DNA from: Tragulus kanchil
Lineage: Eukaryota > Chordata > Mammalia > Artiodactyla > Tragulidae
DNA length: 64,000 bases
Assembly: GCA_022376925.1 (NCBI GenBank)
Contig: JAIOJX010000005.1
Span: 157,061,501 to 157,125,500 of the forward strand
Direction: 5' to 3'
Under the pieces are notes generated by a model that saw only the letters and a list, made by a program, of their open reading frames with translations, was not told the DNA's origin and ran no database searches. Position 1 is the first letter of the stretch. The number at the start of each line of letters is the position of its first letter. Positions 58,401 through 63,518 of this stretch are shown in pieces. Made by a program: the position numbers and the translations under genes.

Positions 58401-59556
58401 TCCGCCCTCCCCCTTGAACCTCCCACACCCCAGGGTGCCACTCTGCTGCTTCTGAGAGTGGAGGAAGCCCAAGCAGGGCAGTGGGACAGGCACACGAGTA
58501 ACCAGGCCAATGTCCTTCAGGATGATGGGGTGTCAGCTTTCCGCACAGGCCTCGTTTCTTTGCTGGTGTGTCCCCATCGGTGCTCTGTGCGGGTGACATG
58601 GCTTTGGCCCGCTGTGTGTTTCCGGGTCTCTGCTGCCCCTCTCCTGACCCTCAGGGCTTCTTGACCCACTCGCAGGTGTGAACCCCAGTGCCAACTACCA
58701 CGCCCTGTACCGCTACTTCGTAGAGCTCTGGATCTACCTGGGGCTGGCCTGGCTGTCGCTGTTTGTCAACTGGAAGGTGAGCATGTTCGTGGAGGTGCAC
58801 AAGGCCATCAAGAAGCGGCGGCGGCGGCGGAAGGAGTCCTTCGAGAGCTCTCTGCACTCCAGGAAGGCCCTGCAGGTGGCGAGCAGCGCCGTGTCCAAGG
58901 ACGTCAACATCTTCAGCTTCCTGTCCAAGAAGGAGGAGACTTACAATGACCTCATCAAGCAGATCGGGAAAAAGGCCATGAAGACGGGCGGCAGTGGGGA
59001 GCGGGGCCCGGGGCCGGGGCCGGGGCCCCCCGGAGGTGGGCTGCCGGCCCTGCCCGCCTCCCTCACCCCCCTGGTGGTCTACTCCAAGAGCCGGGTGCCC
59101 AGCTTGGAAGAGGTGTCCCAGACGCTGCGGAGCAAAGGCCACGTGTCACGGCCCCCTGGCGAAGAGGCCGGGGAGGGGCCCCCTGAGGAGGGCTCCCCCA
59201 CCTCCGAGGTGCTCATTAACCATCTGGACCGCATCAGCGAGGAGGGCGAGCCGTGGGACGCCCAGGACTACCACCCACTCATCTTCCAAAACACCGACAT
59301 CACCTTCGCCAACGAGGAGGCCGGCCTCTCGGACGAGGACACCTCCAAGTCCTCGCTGGAGGACCCCCTGGCCGGCGAGGAGAGGCCCCAGGAGGAAACC
59401 ACGGCTGCGGCGCCCCTCAGCCTGGGCGAGCTCCCCTCCTCCGATGACTCCACCTTCACTAGCACCGAGTCCGAGCTCTCTGTGCCTTACGAACAGCTGA
59501 TGAACGAACAGCTGATGAACGAATACAATAAGGCCAACTGCCCCAAAGGCACGTGA
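4233..59556 (+). CDS. KCNK5: KCNK5 (TASK-2, K2P5.1) two-pore-domain potassium channel, five coding exons
   Basis: Joining 4233-4418, 50826-50937, 54777-54943, 55260-55428 and 58676-59556 gives 1515 nt, an open frame of 504 residues plus stop. The product is a plasma-membrane background K+ channel subunit that works as a dimer. In the family TASK-2 is opened by alkaline pH and serves kidney bicarbonate handling, cell-volume control and central chemosensing. Visible: M1 about 5-25; extracellular cap with C51 (the K2P inter-subunit cysteine position) and an N77-Q-T glycosylation sequon; pore filter 1 TIGYG ending at G102; M2 about 113-133; M3 about 160-181; filter 2 TIGFG ending at G207; M4 about 223-246; a long cytoplasmic tail. 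N103 follows filter 1 where TASK-1/3 carry the pH-sensing histidine. R224 (external pH sensor), K245 (internal pH sensor) and K257/K258 (G-beta-gamma site) fall at the published human numbers. Near-identity to remembered human TASK-2 makes the call secure. Odd: a duplicated EQLMN near the C-terminus. Confidence 0.98.
4419..5387. other. Start of intron 1, tail of the CpG island
   Basis: CpG-rich to about 5000, then ordinary composition. Possible intronic regulatory sequence; no gene. Confidence 0.6.
5388..7569. repeat. Duplication 2: perfect tandem, period 1090 bp
   Basis: 5388-6477 is followed directly by 6478-7567, joined at a shared TTT. I found no difference between the copies, including the run of ten G's near 5930/7020. 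Unique intronic sequence, no gene. Confidence 0.97.
7570..9057. other. Intron 1 unique stretch
   Basis: No gene. A MIR-like scrap at about 8430-8500. Nothing else recognised. Confidence 0.55.
9058..9125. mobile_element. Possible L2 3'-end fragment
   Basis: Text of the tttattaagtgcctgctgtgtgc type is typical of the degenerate 3' end of LINE-2. Short and diverged. Confidence 0.45.
9148..9236 (+). mobile_element. Bov-A SINE fragment
   Basis: Matches the Bov-A unit (aatggcagcccactccagta...ccatgg) without the tRNA head. Confidence 0.8.
9251..9455 (+). mobile_element. Bov-tA SINE
   Basis: tRNA-like head (gcttccctggtcgctcagcg) plus Bov-A body, ending gactgaagtgactaagcagc with an (AGC)n tail. Confidence 0.9.
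9637..10043 (+). mobile_element. Bov-A SINE split by a later SINE
   Basis: The Bov-A text at 9637-9666 is interrupted and resumes at 9936-10043 (ttggcttggaaaaccccatg...gactgagt). The interrupting element lies at 9667-9935. Confidence 0.85.
9667..9935 (-). mobile_element. tRNA-derived SINE nested in Bov-A, antisense
   Basis: Begins with an inverted A-tail (T-run 9665-9678) and ends with the inverted tRNA head. It is flanked by cccacttggatattctt (9650-9666) and cccacttgggtattctt (9936-9952), a 17-bp target duplication with one mismatch. Confidence 0.9.
10044..10124 (-). mobile_element. tRNA-derived SINE head fragment, antisense
   Basis: Inverted tRNA-like sequence (attgaacccacaccctctgc...ggaccaccggg) adjoining the split Bov-A element. 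Confidence 0.7.
10198..12257. repeat. Duplication 3: tandem, period about 1026 bp
   Basis: 10198-11224 repeats as 11225-12250 with the join at gggaggct. There is one single-base indel (ggtaaggg versus ggtaagg, near 10260/11287) close to the left edge of copy two. The unit is AT-richer intronic sequence with no open frame of 60 codons and no element I recognise. Confidence 0.96.
12258..13345. other. Intron 1 unique stretch
   Basis: No gene recognised. Open frames on the - strand at 12182-12841 overlap one another and match no family. Confidence 0.55.
13346..13565 (-). mobile_element. Bov-tA SINE, antisense
   Basis: Starts gttagtcactcagtcgtgtc and ends with the inverted tRNA head (tgagccaccagagaagccc). 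Contains a short internal duplication (gatcaaactgaga/gatcaaaccctgg). Confidence 0.9.
13691..13785 (-). mobile_element. tRNA-derived SINE head, antisense
   Basis: About 95 bp of inverted tRNA-like head (gggatcgaacccgcactccc...ggaccaccagggaagtccc). Confidence 0.8.
13786..14934. other. Intron 1 unique stretch
   Basis: Nothing recognised between the SINE head at 13691 and the SINE cluster at 14935. Confidence 0.55.
14949..15244 (-). mobile_element. tRNA-derived SINE, antisense, at a reused target site
   Basis: A T-run (14946-14964), a second copy of the target caggctggttcttt (14965-14978), then a SINE body ending in the inverted tRNA head at about 15241. Target copies lie at 14935, 14965 and 15245. 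Confidence 0.85.
15259..15488 (-). mobile_element. Bov-tA SINE, antisense, at the same target site
   Basis: Antisense Bov-tA, starting near gctcagtcacttcagtcg and ending ccacctgggaaaccc. It lies between target-like copies caggcaggttctt (15245) and cagactggttcttt (15489). Confidence 0.9.
15503..18189. other. Intron 1 unique stretch
   Basis: Largest duplication-free, SINE-free block at this end of the intron. A MIR-like fragment at about 15700-15860. No gene recognised. Confidence 0.55.
18802..19150 (-). mobile_element. CHR-type SINE, antisense
   Basis: Inverted tail plus body plus inverted tRNA head, flanked by aacagccttt at 18792-18801 and 19151-19160. Repeated at 19901-20247 with duplication 4. 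Confidence 0.85.
19901..20247 (-). mobile_element. CHR-type SINE, antisense (duplicate of 18802-19150)
   Basis: Same element and target duplication (19891-19900 and 20248-20257), two bases shorter in the T-run. Confidence 0.85.
20458..24545. other. Intron 1 block with one BovB fragment
   Basis: Unique sequence except the BovB piece at 21468-21721 and a MIR-like scrap at about 20640-20720. A C-run at 22629-22640. No gene recognised. Confidence 0.55.
21468..21721 (-). mobile_element. BovB LINE 3'-end fragment, antisense
   Basis: Matches the complement of the BovB 3' end (compare 53900-54140 on the + strand). It is flanked by ttagactcca at 21458-21467 and 21722-21731, so it is a 5'-truncated insertion in its own right. 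Confidence 0.85.
25051..25176 (+). mobile_element. Short tRNA-derived SINE
   Basis: tRNA-like head (ggacttccctggcagctaag) and a short body ending in aaaataaa. Duplicated at 26148-26273. Confidence 0.8.
26148..26273 (+). mobile_element. Short tRNA-derived SINE (duplicate of 25051-25176)
   Basis: Same element, offset 1097 bp, within duplication 5. Confidence 0.8.
26694..28878. repeat. Duplication 6: 26694-27774 and 27799-28878
   Basis: Period 1104-1105 bp with a 24-bp unrelated-looking spacer. It starts inside the end of duplication 5, so the taactccttcttccgtctg segment occurs three times (about 25596, 26694, 27799). Only a few substitutions or small indels separate the copies (for example cgcg/cgag near 27029/28134). 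Confidence 0.95.
26957..27028 (+). mobile_element. Bov-A SINE 3' fragment
   Basis: The end of the Bov-A unit (gaagcctggcgtgccacag...gctactgaacaacca). Duplicated at 28061-28132. Confidence 0.7.
28879..29904. other. Intron 1 unique stretch
   Basis: Between duplications 6 and 7. GC-rich, no gene or element recognised. Confidence 0.55.
29905..32045. repeat. Duplication 7: 29905-30954 and 30995-32045
   Basis: Period 1090 bp, almost identical, with a 1-base indel near the right end. The 40-bp spacer 30955-30994 loosely resembles the sequence that follows copy two (32046 onward), as if it were a poor reading of it. No gene. Confidence 0.95.
32046..33567. other. Intron 1 unique stretch
   Basis: Between duplications 7 and 8. 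A 250-codon open frame at 32088-32840 has no family resemblance and is taken as chance in GC-rich DNA. Confidence 0.55.
33568..35709. repeat. Duplication 8: 33568-34620 and 34657-35709
   Basis: Period 1089 bp with no difference seen. The 36-bp spacer 34621-34656 is an error-laden version of the sequence directly after copy two (35710-35740): both share the order gagc, cccagg, gtatttcc. Unique intronic sequence, no gene. Confidence 0.96.
35710..36255. other. Intron 1 unique stretch
   Basis: Between duplications 8 and 9. Its first ~30 bp appear in error-laden form at 34621-34656. Nothing else recognised. Confidence 0.55.
36381..36575 (+). mobile_element. Bov-tA SINE
   Basis: Diverged tRNA head followed by a Bov-A body ending gactgagctaaca. 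Duplicated at 37479-37673. Confidence 0.85.
36620..36838 (+). mobile_element. Bov-tA SINE
   Basis: Head gggcttccctggtataccg, full body, (AAC)n tail. Flanked by aggcattg (36608-36615 and 36836-36843). Duplicated at 37718-37936. Confidence 0.9.
37479..37936 (+). mobile_element. Second copies of the two Bov-tA SINEs
   Basis: Copies at offset 1098 bp of the pair at 36381-36838, carried by duplication 9. Confidence 0.88.
38455..38846. other. Intron 1 unique stretch
   Basis: Between duplications 9 and 10. Nothing recognised. Confidence 0.55.
38847..41189. repeat. Duplication 10: tandem, period about 1167 bp
   Basis: 38847-40018 repeats as 40019-41189. The first ~60 bases of copy two lack several bases present in copy one (gtgaaaaacg versus gtgaaacg, and others). 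A C-run differs by one (about 39440 versus 40616). Unique GC-rich intronic sequence, no gene. Confidence 0.96.
41253..43412. repeat. Duplication 11: 41253-42328 and 42338-43412
   Basis: Period 1084-1085 bp, 9-bp spacer. A few substitutions separate the copies (for example cctgg context near 41567/42652, and ccctcc/ccgtcc near 41940/43024). An L2-like LINE fragment and a MIR-like fragment are duplicated with it. Confidence 0.95.
41430..41720. mobile_element. L2-like and MIR-like ancient fragments
   Basis: 41430-41535 reads like the L2 3' end (gtttgttgagcacccactgt, then gccctcggggagcttacctt). 41630-41720 resembles MIR (ccactgcctggcaggttact). Both are diverged and are duplicated at 42515-42805. 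Confidence 0.5.
43825..46012. repeat. Duplication 12: about 43825-44877 and 44889-46012, scrambled left edge
   Basis: Period 1132 bp in the body. At 44889-45006 the start of copy two is scrambled: it reads the 43790-43865 region twice in succession with different deletions, then settles into clean sequence. Six bases (near 43937) are also missing in copy two. Confidence 0.94.
46063..46215 (-). mobile_element. Bov-tA SINE fragment, antisense
   Basis: Antisense Bov-tA from gggctcctctgtccgggaga to the inverted head (accactgaactaccaggaag). It lacks the distal Bov-A end. Confidence 0.85.
46216..46832. other. Intron 1 unique stretch
   Basis: Between two Bov-tA elements. No gene recognised. Confidence 0.55.
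46833..47046 (+). mobile_element. Bov-tA SINE
   Basis: Head ggacttcccgtgtagctcag, then tgcctgcaatgcaggagacc, and the Bov-A body to the end. Confidence 0.9.
47211..47519 (-). mobile_element. CHR-type SINE, antisense, with (GATT)n tail
   Basis: A simple (ATTG)n tract at 47224-47246 replaces the inverted A-tail, followed by the same body type as 2526-2897 and the inverted head ending ccaggaaagccc. Confidence 0.8.
47520..48328. other. Intron 1 unique stretch
   Basis: No gene recognised. Confidence 0.55.
48329..50512. repeat. Duplication 13: tandem, period 1092 bp
   Basis: 48329-49419 is followed after one base by 49421-50512. Small indels only (gggg/ggg near 48765; a 2-base insertion near 50422). 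It ends about 310 bp upstream of KCNK5 exon 2. Confidence 0.96.
50590..50770 (+). mobile_element. MIR SINE
   Basis: Characteristic MIR text (ggctttggagccagattgcc, cctgctgtgtgtccttggac, ccccttaacctttctgatcc). It sits just upstream of exon 2. Confidence 0.65.
50826..50937 (+). CDS. KCNK5: KCNK5 coding exon 2 (residues 63-99 plus first base of G100)
   Basis: A 112-nt exon behind a pyrimidine-rich tract ending in tttag, with a g/gtaagt donor. It encodes the second half of the cap and the first pore helix: IVSDAAGQG, then the sequon N77-Q-T, then the pore helix up to TTI just before the GYG filter. The filter glycine codon G100 is split by intron 2 (phase 1), a common intron position in K2P genes. 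The exon is only about 310 bp downstream of a 1.09-kb duplicated block but is single copy. Confidence 0.97.
52105..52253 (+). mobile_element. tRNA-derived SINE nested in BovB
   Basis: Head gaattccctggtggtccagt, A-rich tail, flanked by atcttaatg at 52096-52104 and 52254-52262. Younger than the BovB host copy. Confidence 0.92.
53313..53649 (+). mobile_element. Full tRNA-derived ruminant SINE nested in BovB
   Basis: Head gggcttcccctggtggtcca, GC-rich body, CCC-rich linker, (AAAT)n and A-tail. Flanked by agaaaagctatg at 53301-53312 and 53650-53661, an exact 12-bp target duplication. This is the best-preserved sense copy of the family in the window. Confidence 0.94.
54216..54420 (+). mobile_element. 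Bov-tA SINE
   Basis: Head ttctctggtggctcagatgg, then tgcaatgcaggagacccagg, body ending cactgagcgaccatcac. About 360 bp before exon 3. Confidence 0.9.
54777..54943 (+). CDS. KCNK5: KCNK5 coding exon 3 (rest of G100 to residue 155)
   Basis: A 167-nt exon with a cctcag acceptor and ctg/gtatgt donor. It completes selectivity filter 1 (GYGNVAPKTP, with N103 and T108), then encodes M2 (about 113-133) and the cytoplasmic M2-M3 linker FFGGRAKRLGQFLTKRGVSL, ending in phase 0. T108 is intact; T108P has been reported in Balkan endemic nephropathy patients. Continuation of the frame from exon 2 is exact. Confidence 0.97.
54944..55259 (+). other. KCNK5: KCNK5 intron 3
   Basis: A short 316-bp phase-0 intron (gtatgt to cccttag) with a C/T-rich 3' half. 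It is free of transposons. Confidence 0.93.
55260..55428 (+). CDS. KCNK5: KCNK5 coding exon 4 (residues 156-211 plus first base of G212)
   Basis: A 169-nt exon with acceptor cccttag and donor g/gtgagt (phase 1). It starts RKAQITCTAIF and encodes M3 (about 160-181), the pore-2 helix and selectivity filter 2 TISTIGFGDF (G205-F206-G207-D208). The GFG second filter is typical of K2P channels. E187 stands where human has G as I recall it, in the loop before the second pore helix. Confidence 0.97.
57099..57121. repeat. Perfect inverted repeat 1 (11-bp arms, 1-nt centre)
   Basis: ctcacggatgt / c / acatccgtgag in intron 4. Repeated at 58177-58199 by duplication 14. Confidence 0.9.
57131..57159. repeat. 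Perfect inverted repeat 2 (11-bp arms, 7-nt loop)
   Basis: agcgagagggc, loop gccagct, gccctctcgct, only 9 bp after inverted repeat 1. Repeated at 58209-58237. Confidence 0.9.
58676..59556 (+). CDS. KCNK5: KCNK5 coding exon 5 (rest of G212 to stop), M4 and cytoplasmic tail
   Basis: The last coding exon has 881 nt, a cgcag acceptor and a TGA at 59554-59556. It encodes the filter-2/M4 loop with R224, M4 (about 223-246) with K245 at its inner end, the basic stretch K257-K258 followed by five arginines, and a roughly 240-residue tail. That tail holds an SFLSKKEETYNDLIKQIG segment, a Gly/Pro repeat at 322-333, acidic Ser-rich stretches and the C-terminal NKANCPKGT. Two repeats stand out: (CGG)5 at 58816-58830 coding the arginines, and a perfect 15-bp tandem duplication at 59491-59520. 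Very high GC opens long frames on both strands here, but the KCNK5 frame is the one matching the family throughout. Confidence 0.97.
58816..58830 (+). repeat. KCNK5: (CGG)5 coding R259-R263
   Basis: Five identical arginine codons after K257-K258, within the basic motif tied to G-beta-gamma inhibition of TASK-2. An uninterrupted trinucleotide run can change length. Confidence 0.9.
59491..59520 (+). repeat. KCNK5: 15-bp coding tandem duplication (EQLMN x2)
   Basis: GAACAGCTGATGAAC occurs twice without a break, giving residues 484-488 and 489-493. Human has a single EQLMN as I recall it. Confidence 0.95.
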
Positions 59557-61205
59557 GGCGGGGCCGGCTCCCCACCCCTGCTTCCACGGCTTCCCTCCTG
59601 GGGTCTCCGCCCTGGCCCCTGGGCGGGGGCGGCCTTGGAACTGGCAGTGGGGGGCCAGGGGCCTTCCTCACCTTCCTCCCCTGCAGCTAGACGCCACCAG
59701 TCAGACGTGGCGCCCAGGACAGGCCTCTGCTCCCCAGCAGAGCGGCACCTGGCAGCGGGGGGCGTCTGTCCTGAGCACGGCCGGGGCATCAGATGGTTCA
59801 CGGACACGCGGGCGGAAAGGTCCCATCCCGGCAAGGCCTGCACCTGCGAGGGTCCTTGCCCCGTCGTTTGGTGAAGACTGTCACACGGTTCTGTTAGGTC
59901 TGGGGCCTCGGGCGTTGGAGTTCACCAGTACGAACGGGCCCCTGTGTGCCTGGCACCGAGACGGGCATTTTGGAGAGAGAGTGACGGTGGTCTAAGAATC
60001 TGGGTGGGGGGCTGGGCACTTAAGCCCCTCAGCAGTGGCGGGACCTTGCCTGGGAGGCACGTAAACACGGTTTAACAACCGTCCCCCGGTCCCAGCTCTG
60101 CTGCCTGGCGGGCGCCCCTACTGTACACTGGGAAGCGTCTGTCCAGGGCAGGGGCGCGGGGAGCTAACAGGCAGGCAGGTGCTGAGACGCTCCGGACACG
60201 GGGCACCCAGAGCGAGTCCCAAGCGTGGCCCAGGTCCCAGCCCTTCCTGTGGACTCAGCGGGATGGAGCCCATCCTAGAGCCCAGGTCCCTTAGTCCCCC
60301 TTTGGCCAAGCAACAGCAGGAGGCTGAAAGCCAGGAGAAAGCGAGGCTGGGGCTCCAGGAGCTGGAGGAGTGCGCCGACTCCGCCCTCCTGCCCCGCCGG
60401 CTCTTCATTCCCTGGGCCCAGAACCAGGACCGCGCCTCTCCCCTGGGCCGCTCTTGGCTTGCAGGTGGGGAATGGCCAGATCTGTGAATCCAGCTCCTCC
60501 CTCCAGCTGCTGTGTGGGGCGTGTGCATGTGTGTGTGCGTGTGTGTCCCTAAGAAAGGAAGGGATGTGCGATGGGGGGAGCAAAAGATAATGTGAAACTG
60601 TACACAGACTGCGTCTGGCCAGGGACGGGCAGCGTTCTTGGGTTCTCCCTGGAGCCGGCCTGCTCTGCCCTGTTCATTTCGTTCTTTTGTGAAATGAACT
60701 GCTGTTTTTTAATACCTGGCCTCTCTTGTTGGCTTCAGAGCCAGATGGGGAGGAGAGGTGAAAGAGCGGGGTCCCAAGGATCCTATGCCGGCGTTCACTC
60801 TCCTACCCCCAGCCCAGCTGGGCCTTTCTCCGTGACCTCAGCAAGGTCATGGCGTCAGAATGGGGGAGGGGCGGCAGTCGCAGGCGACTGCATGCTGGGC
60901 AGGAGGTGCCCCCAAACACCCTCTCTATGCCTCAGGCCCCTGCCCTCTGGCCTGGGGCCAGAGAGGGCCAGAACCCCTCCGGGCAGCCTGTAGCCCAGGG
61001 GTGCGCTGGCCCGGCATCAGGGCGGGAAGCCGCGGCCTCCTGTTTTTCTGTGAAACGTTTTAACGAGTTCATCTTCGTGTCCTGACCCCACCTGGCTGCG
61101 GTGTCCCTGGCTGTCCTGGAATCACACACACTGTATGTACAGACTGGAAATGATGTTGAATGTAATTTATTTTAACATTTTTACAATAAAACGAGATGGA
61201 CAAGC
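59557..61205 (+). other. KCNK5: KCNK5 3'UTR
   Basis: From the stop codon to about 15 bases past the AATAAA at 61185 is 1.65 kb, GC-rich at first and AT-richer at the end. TGTA motifs (in gaatgtaatt and ctgtatgtac) lie just upstream of the signal. No other coding potential matches a known family. A TG-rich microsatellite stretch lies at about 60520-60547. The distal 600 bp (60605-61205) is repeated at 61690-62288 as part of a 1083-bp duplication. Confidence 0.8.
61185..61190 (+). terminator. KCNK5: KCNK5 poly(A) signal AATAAA (first copy)
   Basis: A canonical AATAAA with TGTA elements upstream and a GT-rich tract (tggtgtgtgct) about 20-30 bp downstream, the normal layout of a strong cleavage and polyadenylation site. 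Cleavage is expected near 61200-61210. Confidence 0.8.
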
Positions 61206-62267
61206 CAGCCTGGTGTGTGCTATGGGGGCAGGGTAGGGGGCAGTTCGGGAGGGATTGGGGAAGCGGGGGGGGGGACTAAGCACAGCCTGGAGGTCAAGGG
61301 GTGAACTGGAGTAGTCAGGAAGGGACCAAACAATGAAAGAGATGGGGAGGTGGAGAAAGGGCAGGCTGCTTAAGGTGTGGTCAGGGCAGGCCTCATGGAG
61401 GAGGTGACAGATAGCTGGTGCGAATGACAGGGGAGGAGCATGGTAGAAGGGGTTCAAGAACTGGGAAGGCATCAGGAGCCAAGGGAGAGGAGAGGGGGGA
61501 CTGTGGCTAGTGGTCTGTTAGGCCATGTGCTTTATGCTCAGTAATGCGTGAAAGGACTCGATCATCTAACAGACCCGTGAGGTGGGCATGACAGCCCCAT
61601 CTTATAGGCGAGGAAGCGGGCACAGAGAGTGACTAGAGCAAGATCTCCATAGATGGTGAGGCTGGGTTCAAAGTCGTGTGGTCCGGGACCAGACTGCGTC
61701 TGGCCAGGGACGCAGCGTTCTTGGGTTCTCCCTGGAGCCGGCCTGCTCTGCCCTGTTCATTTCGTTCTTTTGTGAAATGAACTGCTGTTTTTTAATACCT
61801 GGCCTCTCTTGTTGGCTTCAGAGCCAGATGGGGAGGAGAGGTGAAAGAGCGGGGTCCCAAGGATCCTATGCCGGCGTTCACTCTCCTACCCCCAGCCCAG
61901 CTGGGCCTTTCTCCGTGACCTCAGCAAGGTCATGGCGTCAGAATGGGGGAGGGGCGGCAGTCGCAGGCGACTGCATGCTGGGCAGGAGGTGCCCCCAAAC
62001 ACCCTCTCTATGCCTCAGGCCCCTGCCCTCTGGCCTGGGGCCAGAGAGGGCCAGAACCCCTCCGGGCAGCCTGTAGCCCAGGGGTGCGCTGGCCCGGCAT
62101 CAGGGCGGGAAGCCGCGGCCTCCTGTTTTTCTGTGAAACGTTTTAACGAGTTCATCTTCGTGTCCTGACCCCACCTGGCTGCGGTGTCCCTGGCTGTCCT
62201 GGAATCACACACACTGTATGTACAGACTGGAAATGATGTTGAATGTAATTTATTTTAACATTTTTAC

Positions 62268-62273
62268 AATAAA
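62268..62273 (+). terminator. Duplicate of the KCNK5 poly(A) signal
   Basis: An exact copy of the AATAAA and its flanks, 1083 bp further on, inside the second copy of the duplication 60605-62778. If the duplication is an assembly artefact, this site does not exist separately. Confidence 0.6.
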
Positions 62274-62958
62274 ACGAGATGGACAAGCCAGCCTGGTGTG
62301 TGCTATGGGGGCAGGGTAGGGGGCAGTTCGGGAGGGATTGGGGAAGCGGGGGGGGGGACTAAGCACAGCCTGGAGGTCAAGGGGTGAACTGGAGTAGTCA
62401 GGAAGGGACCAAACAATGAAAGAGATGGGGAGGTGGAGAAAGGGCAGGCTGCTTAAGGTGTGGTCAGGGCAGGCCTCATGGAGGAGGTGACAGATAGCTG
62501 GTGCGAATGACAGGGGAGGAGCATGGTAGAAGGGGTTCAAGAACTGGGAAGGCATCAGGAGCCAAGGGAGAGGAGAGGGGGGACTGTGGCTAGTGGTCTG
62601 TTAGGCCATGTGCTTTATGCTCAGTAATGCGTGAAAGGACTCGATCATCTAACAGACCCGTGAGGTGGGCATGACAGCCCCATCTTATAGGCGAGGAAGC
62701 GGGCACAGAGAGTGACTAGAGCAAGATCTCCATAGATGGTGAGGCTGGGTTCAAAGTCGTGTGGTCCCCGGGACCAGATGAGGACAGTCTCTTGCCTTGT
62801 CATGGCTTGTCTGGAGTCTCCTTGGGAGCCCAGCAAGGTGGGCCAGGGAAGGACCCCGGAGCCCAGGCCTTCTGAGTTAAGGGGTGAGGACTGTGGGCTA
62901 GAAAGGACCTGAAGGATGGGAGGACGGGCTCAGCGGGACCCATCTGCATCGTTTAAGG

Positions 62959-63151
62959 CAGGGGTCCCCAGCTTCCGGGGTCCAATACCCCATGATCTGA
63001 GGTGGAGCTGATGTAATAATAATAGAAATAAAGTGCCCAATAAATGTAATGTGCTTGAATCATCCCGAAACCATCCTCCCACCCCCACCCAGGTCCGAGG
63101 AAACATTGTCTTCCGTGGTCTTTGGTGCCAATAAAGTTGGGGGTTGGCGGA
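62959..63151 (+). mobile_element. MER-like DNA-transposon fossil (family uncertain)
   Basis: Begins caggggtccccagcttccgg and ends with ggtgccaataaagttggggg, resembling imperfect inverted termini. The interior (atgtaataataatagaaata...gcttgaatcatcccgaaacc) is a widely repeated mammalian sequence I recognise but cannot name securely; hAT-type is a guess. Confidence 0.5.
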
Positions 63152-63401
63152 CTTTGGGGTCTCTGTGCTTTGGGGACGAAGCTCTTCTAGGCGAGTGTCA
63201 GAGACCCCTGCCCACACTGCATAGGACGTTGGTTAGAATTTTGAGTGTGTTGGGGAAAACGGAAAGTTCTGTGATTTCAGGAGTGAAGCGCATTTTTCAT
63301 GAGGGCGTGGCTGTTTATAGAGGATCATATGTGTTTAAAATATCAACGGGTTCTGCAATGACTTGATACCATCCATTCCGTTGCCAAAGAATCGCTCCAC
63401 C

Positions 63402-63433
63402 ACACTCCCTCTCTCTCTCTCCCTCTCTCTCAC
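63402..63433. repeat. (CT)n microsatellite
   Basis: An interrupted CT run, ccctctctctctctccctct type, in the downstream flank. Confidence 0.85.
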
Positions 63434-63485
63434 AAAAACACATCCAAACGTCTCTAGTTTTGCTTAGCCCCTTATAGCCTCAAGG

Positions 63486-63518
63486 TATTGGAAAAATGAA
63501 CTTTTTGGCCAACCCAAT
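63486..63518. mobile_element. Mariner-type terminal repeat, solo end
   Basis: The segment aaatgaactttttggccaac is the complement of the common mammalian/ruminant mariner terminus (ttggccaaaaagttc). I see no partner terminus nearby. Confidence 0.6.

Larger units (their letters stand above)
56286..58439. repeat. Duplication 14: tandem, period 1078 bp, in intron 4
   Basis: 56286-57361 repeats as 57364-58439 with a 2-bp gap; no difference seen. Each unit contains the paired hairpins described separately. It ends 236 bp before KCNK5 exon 5. Confidence 0.97.
55429..58675 (+). other. KCNK5: KCNK5 intron 4
   Basis: A 3.2-kb phase-1 intron (gtgagt to cgcag). 55429-56285 is unique GC-rich sequence with no gene seen. 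56286-58439 is a 1078-bp tandem duplication that includes two perfect hairpins in each copy. 58440-58675 is unique. Confidence 0.93.
60605..62778. repeat. Duplication 15: tandem, period 1083 bp, over the 3'UTR end
   Basis: 60605-61689 repeats as 61690-62778. Two bases are missing at the left edge of copy two (gacgggcag versus gacgcag). The right edge differs by a short G/C indel (gtccggg versus gtccccggg). It duplicates the last 600 bp of the KCNK5 3'UTR, the AATAAA and 480 bp of flank. Confidence 0.96.

Noticed and set aside
58651..59142. 163-codon frame on the - strand opposite exon 5
   Set aside because: Shadow of the GC-rich KCNK5 coding sequence; the + frame matches TASK-2 along its whole length.
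58994..59500. 168-codon second + frame inside exon 5
   Set aside because: Arg/Pro/Ser-rich out-of-frame reading of the same exon, with no sign of dual coding that I can assess.
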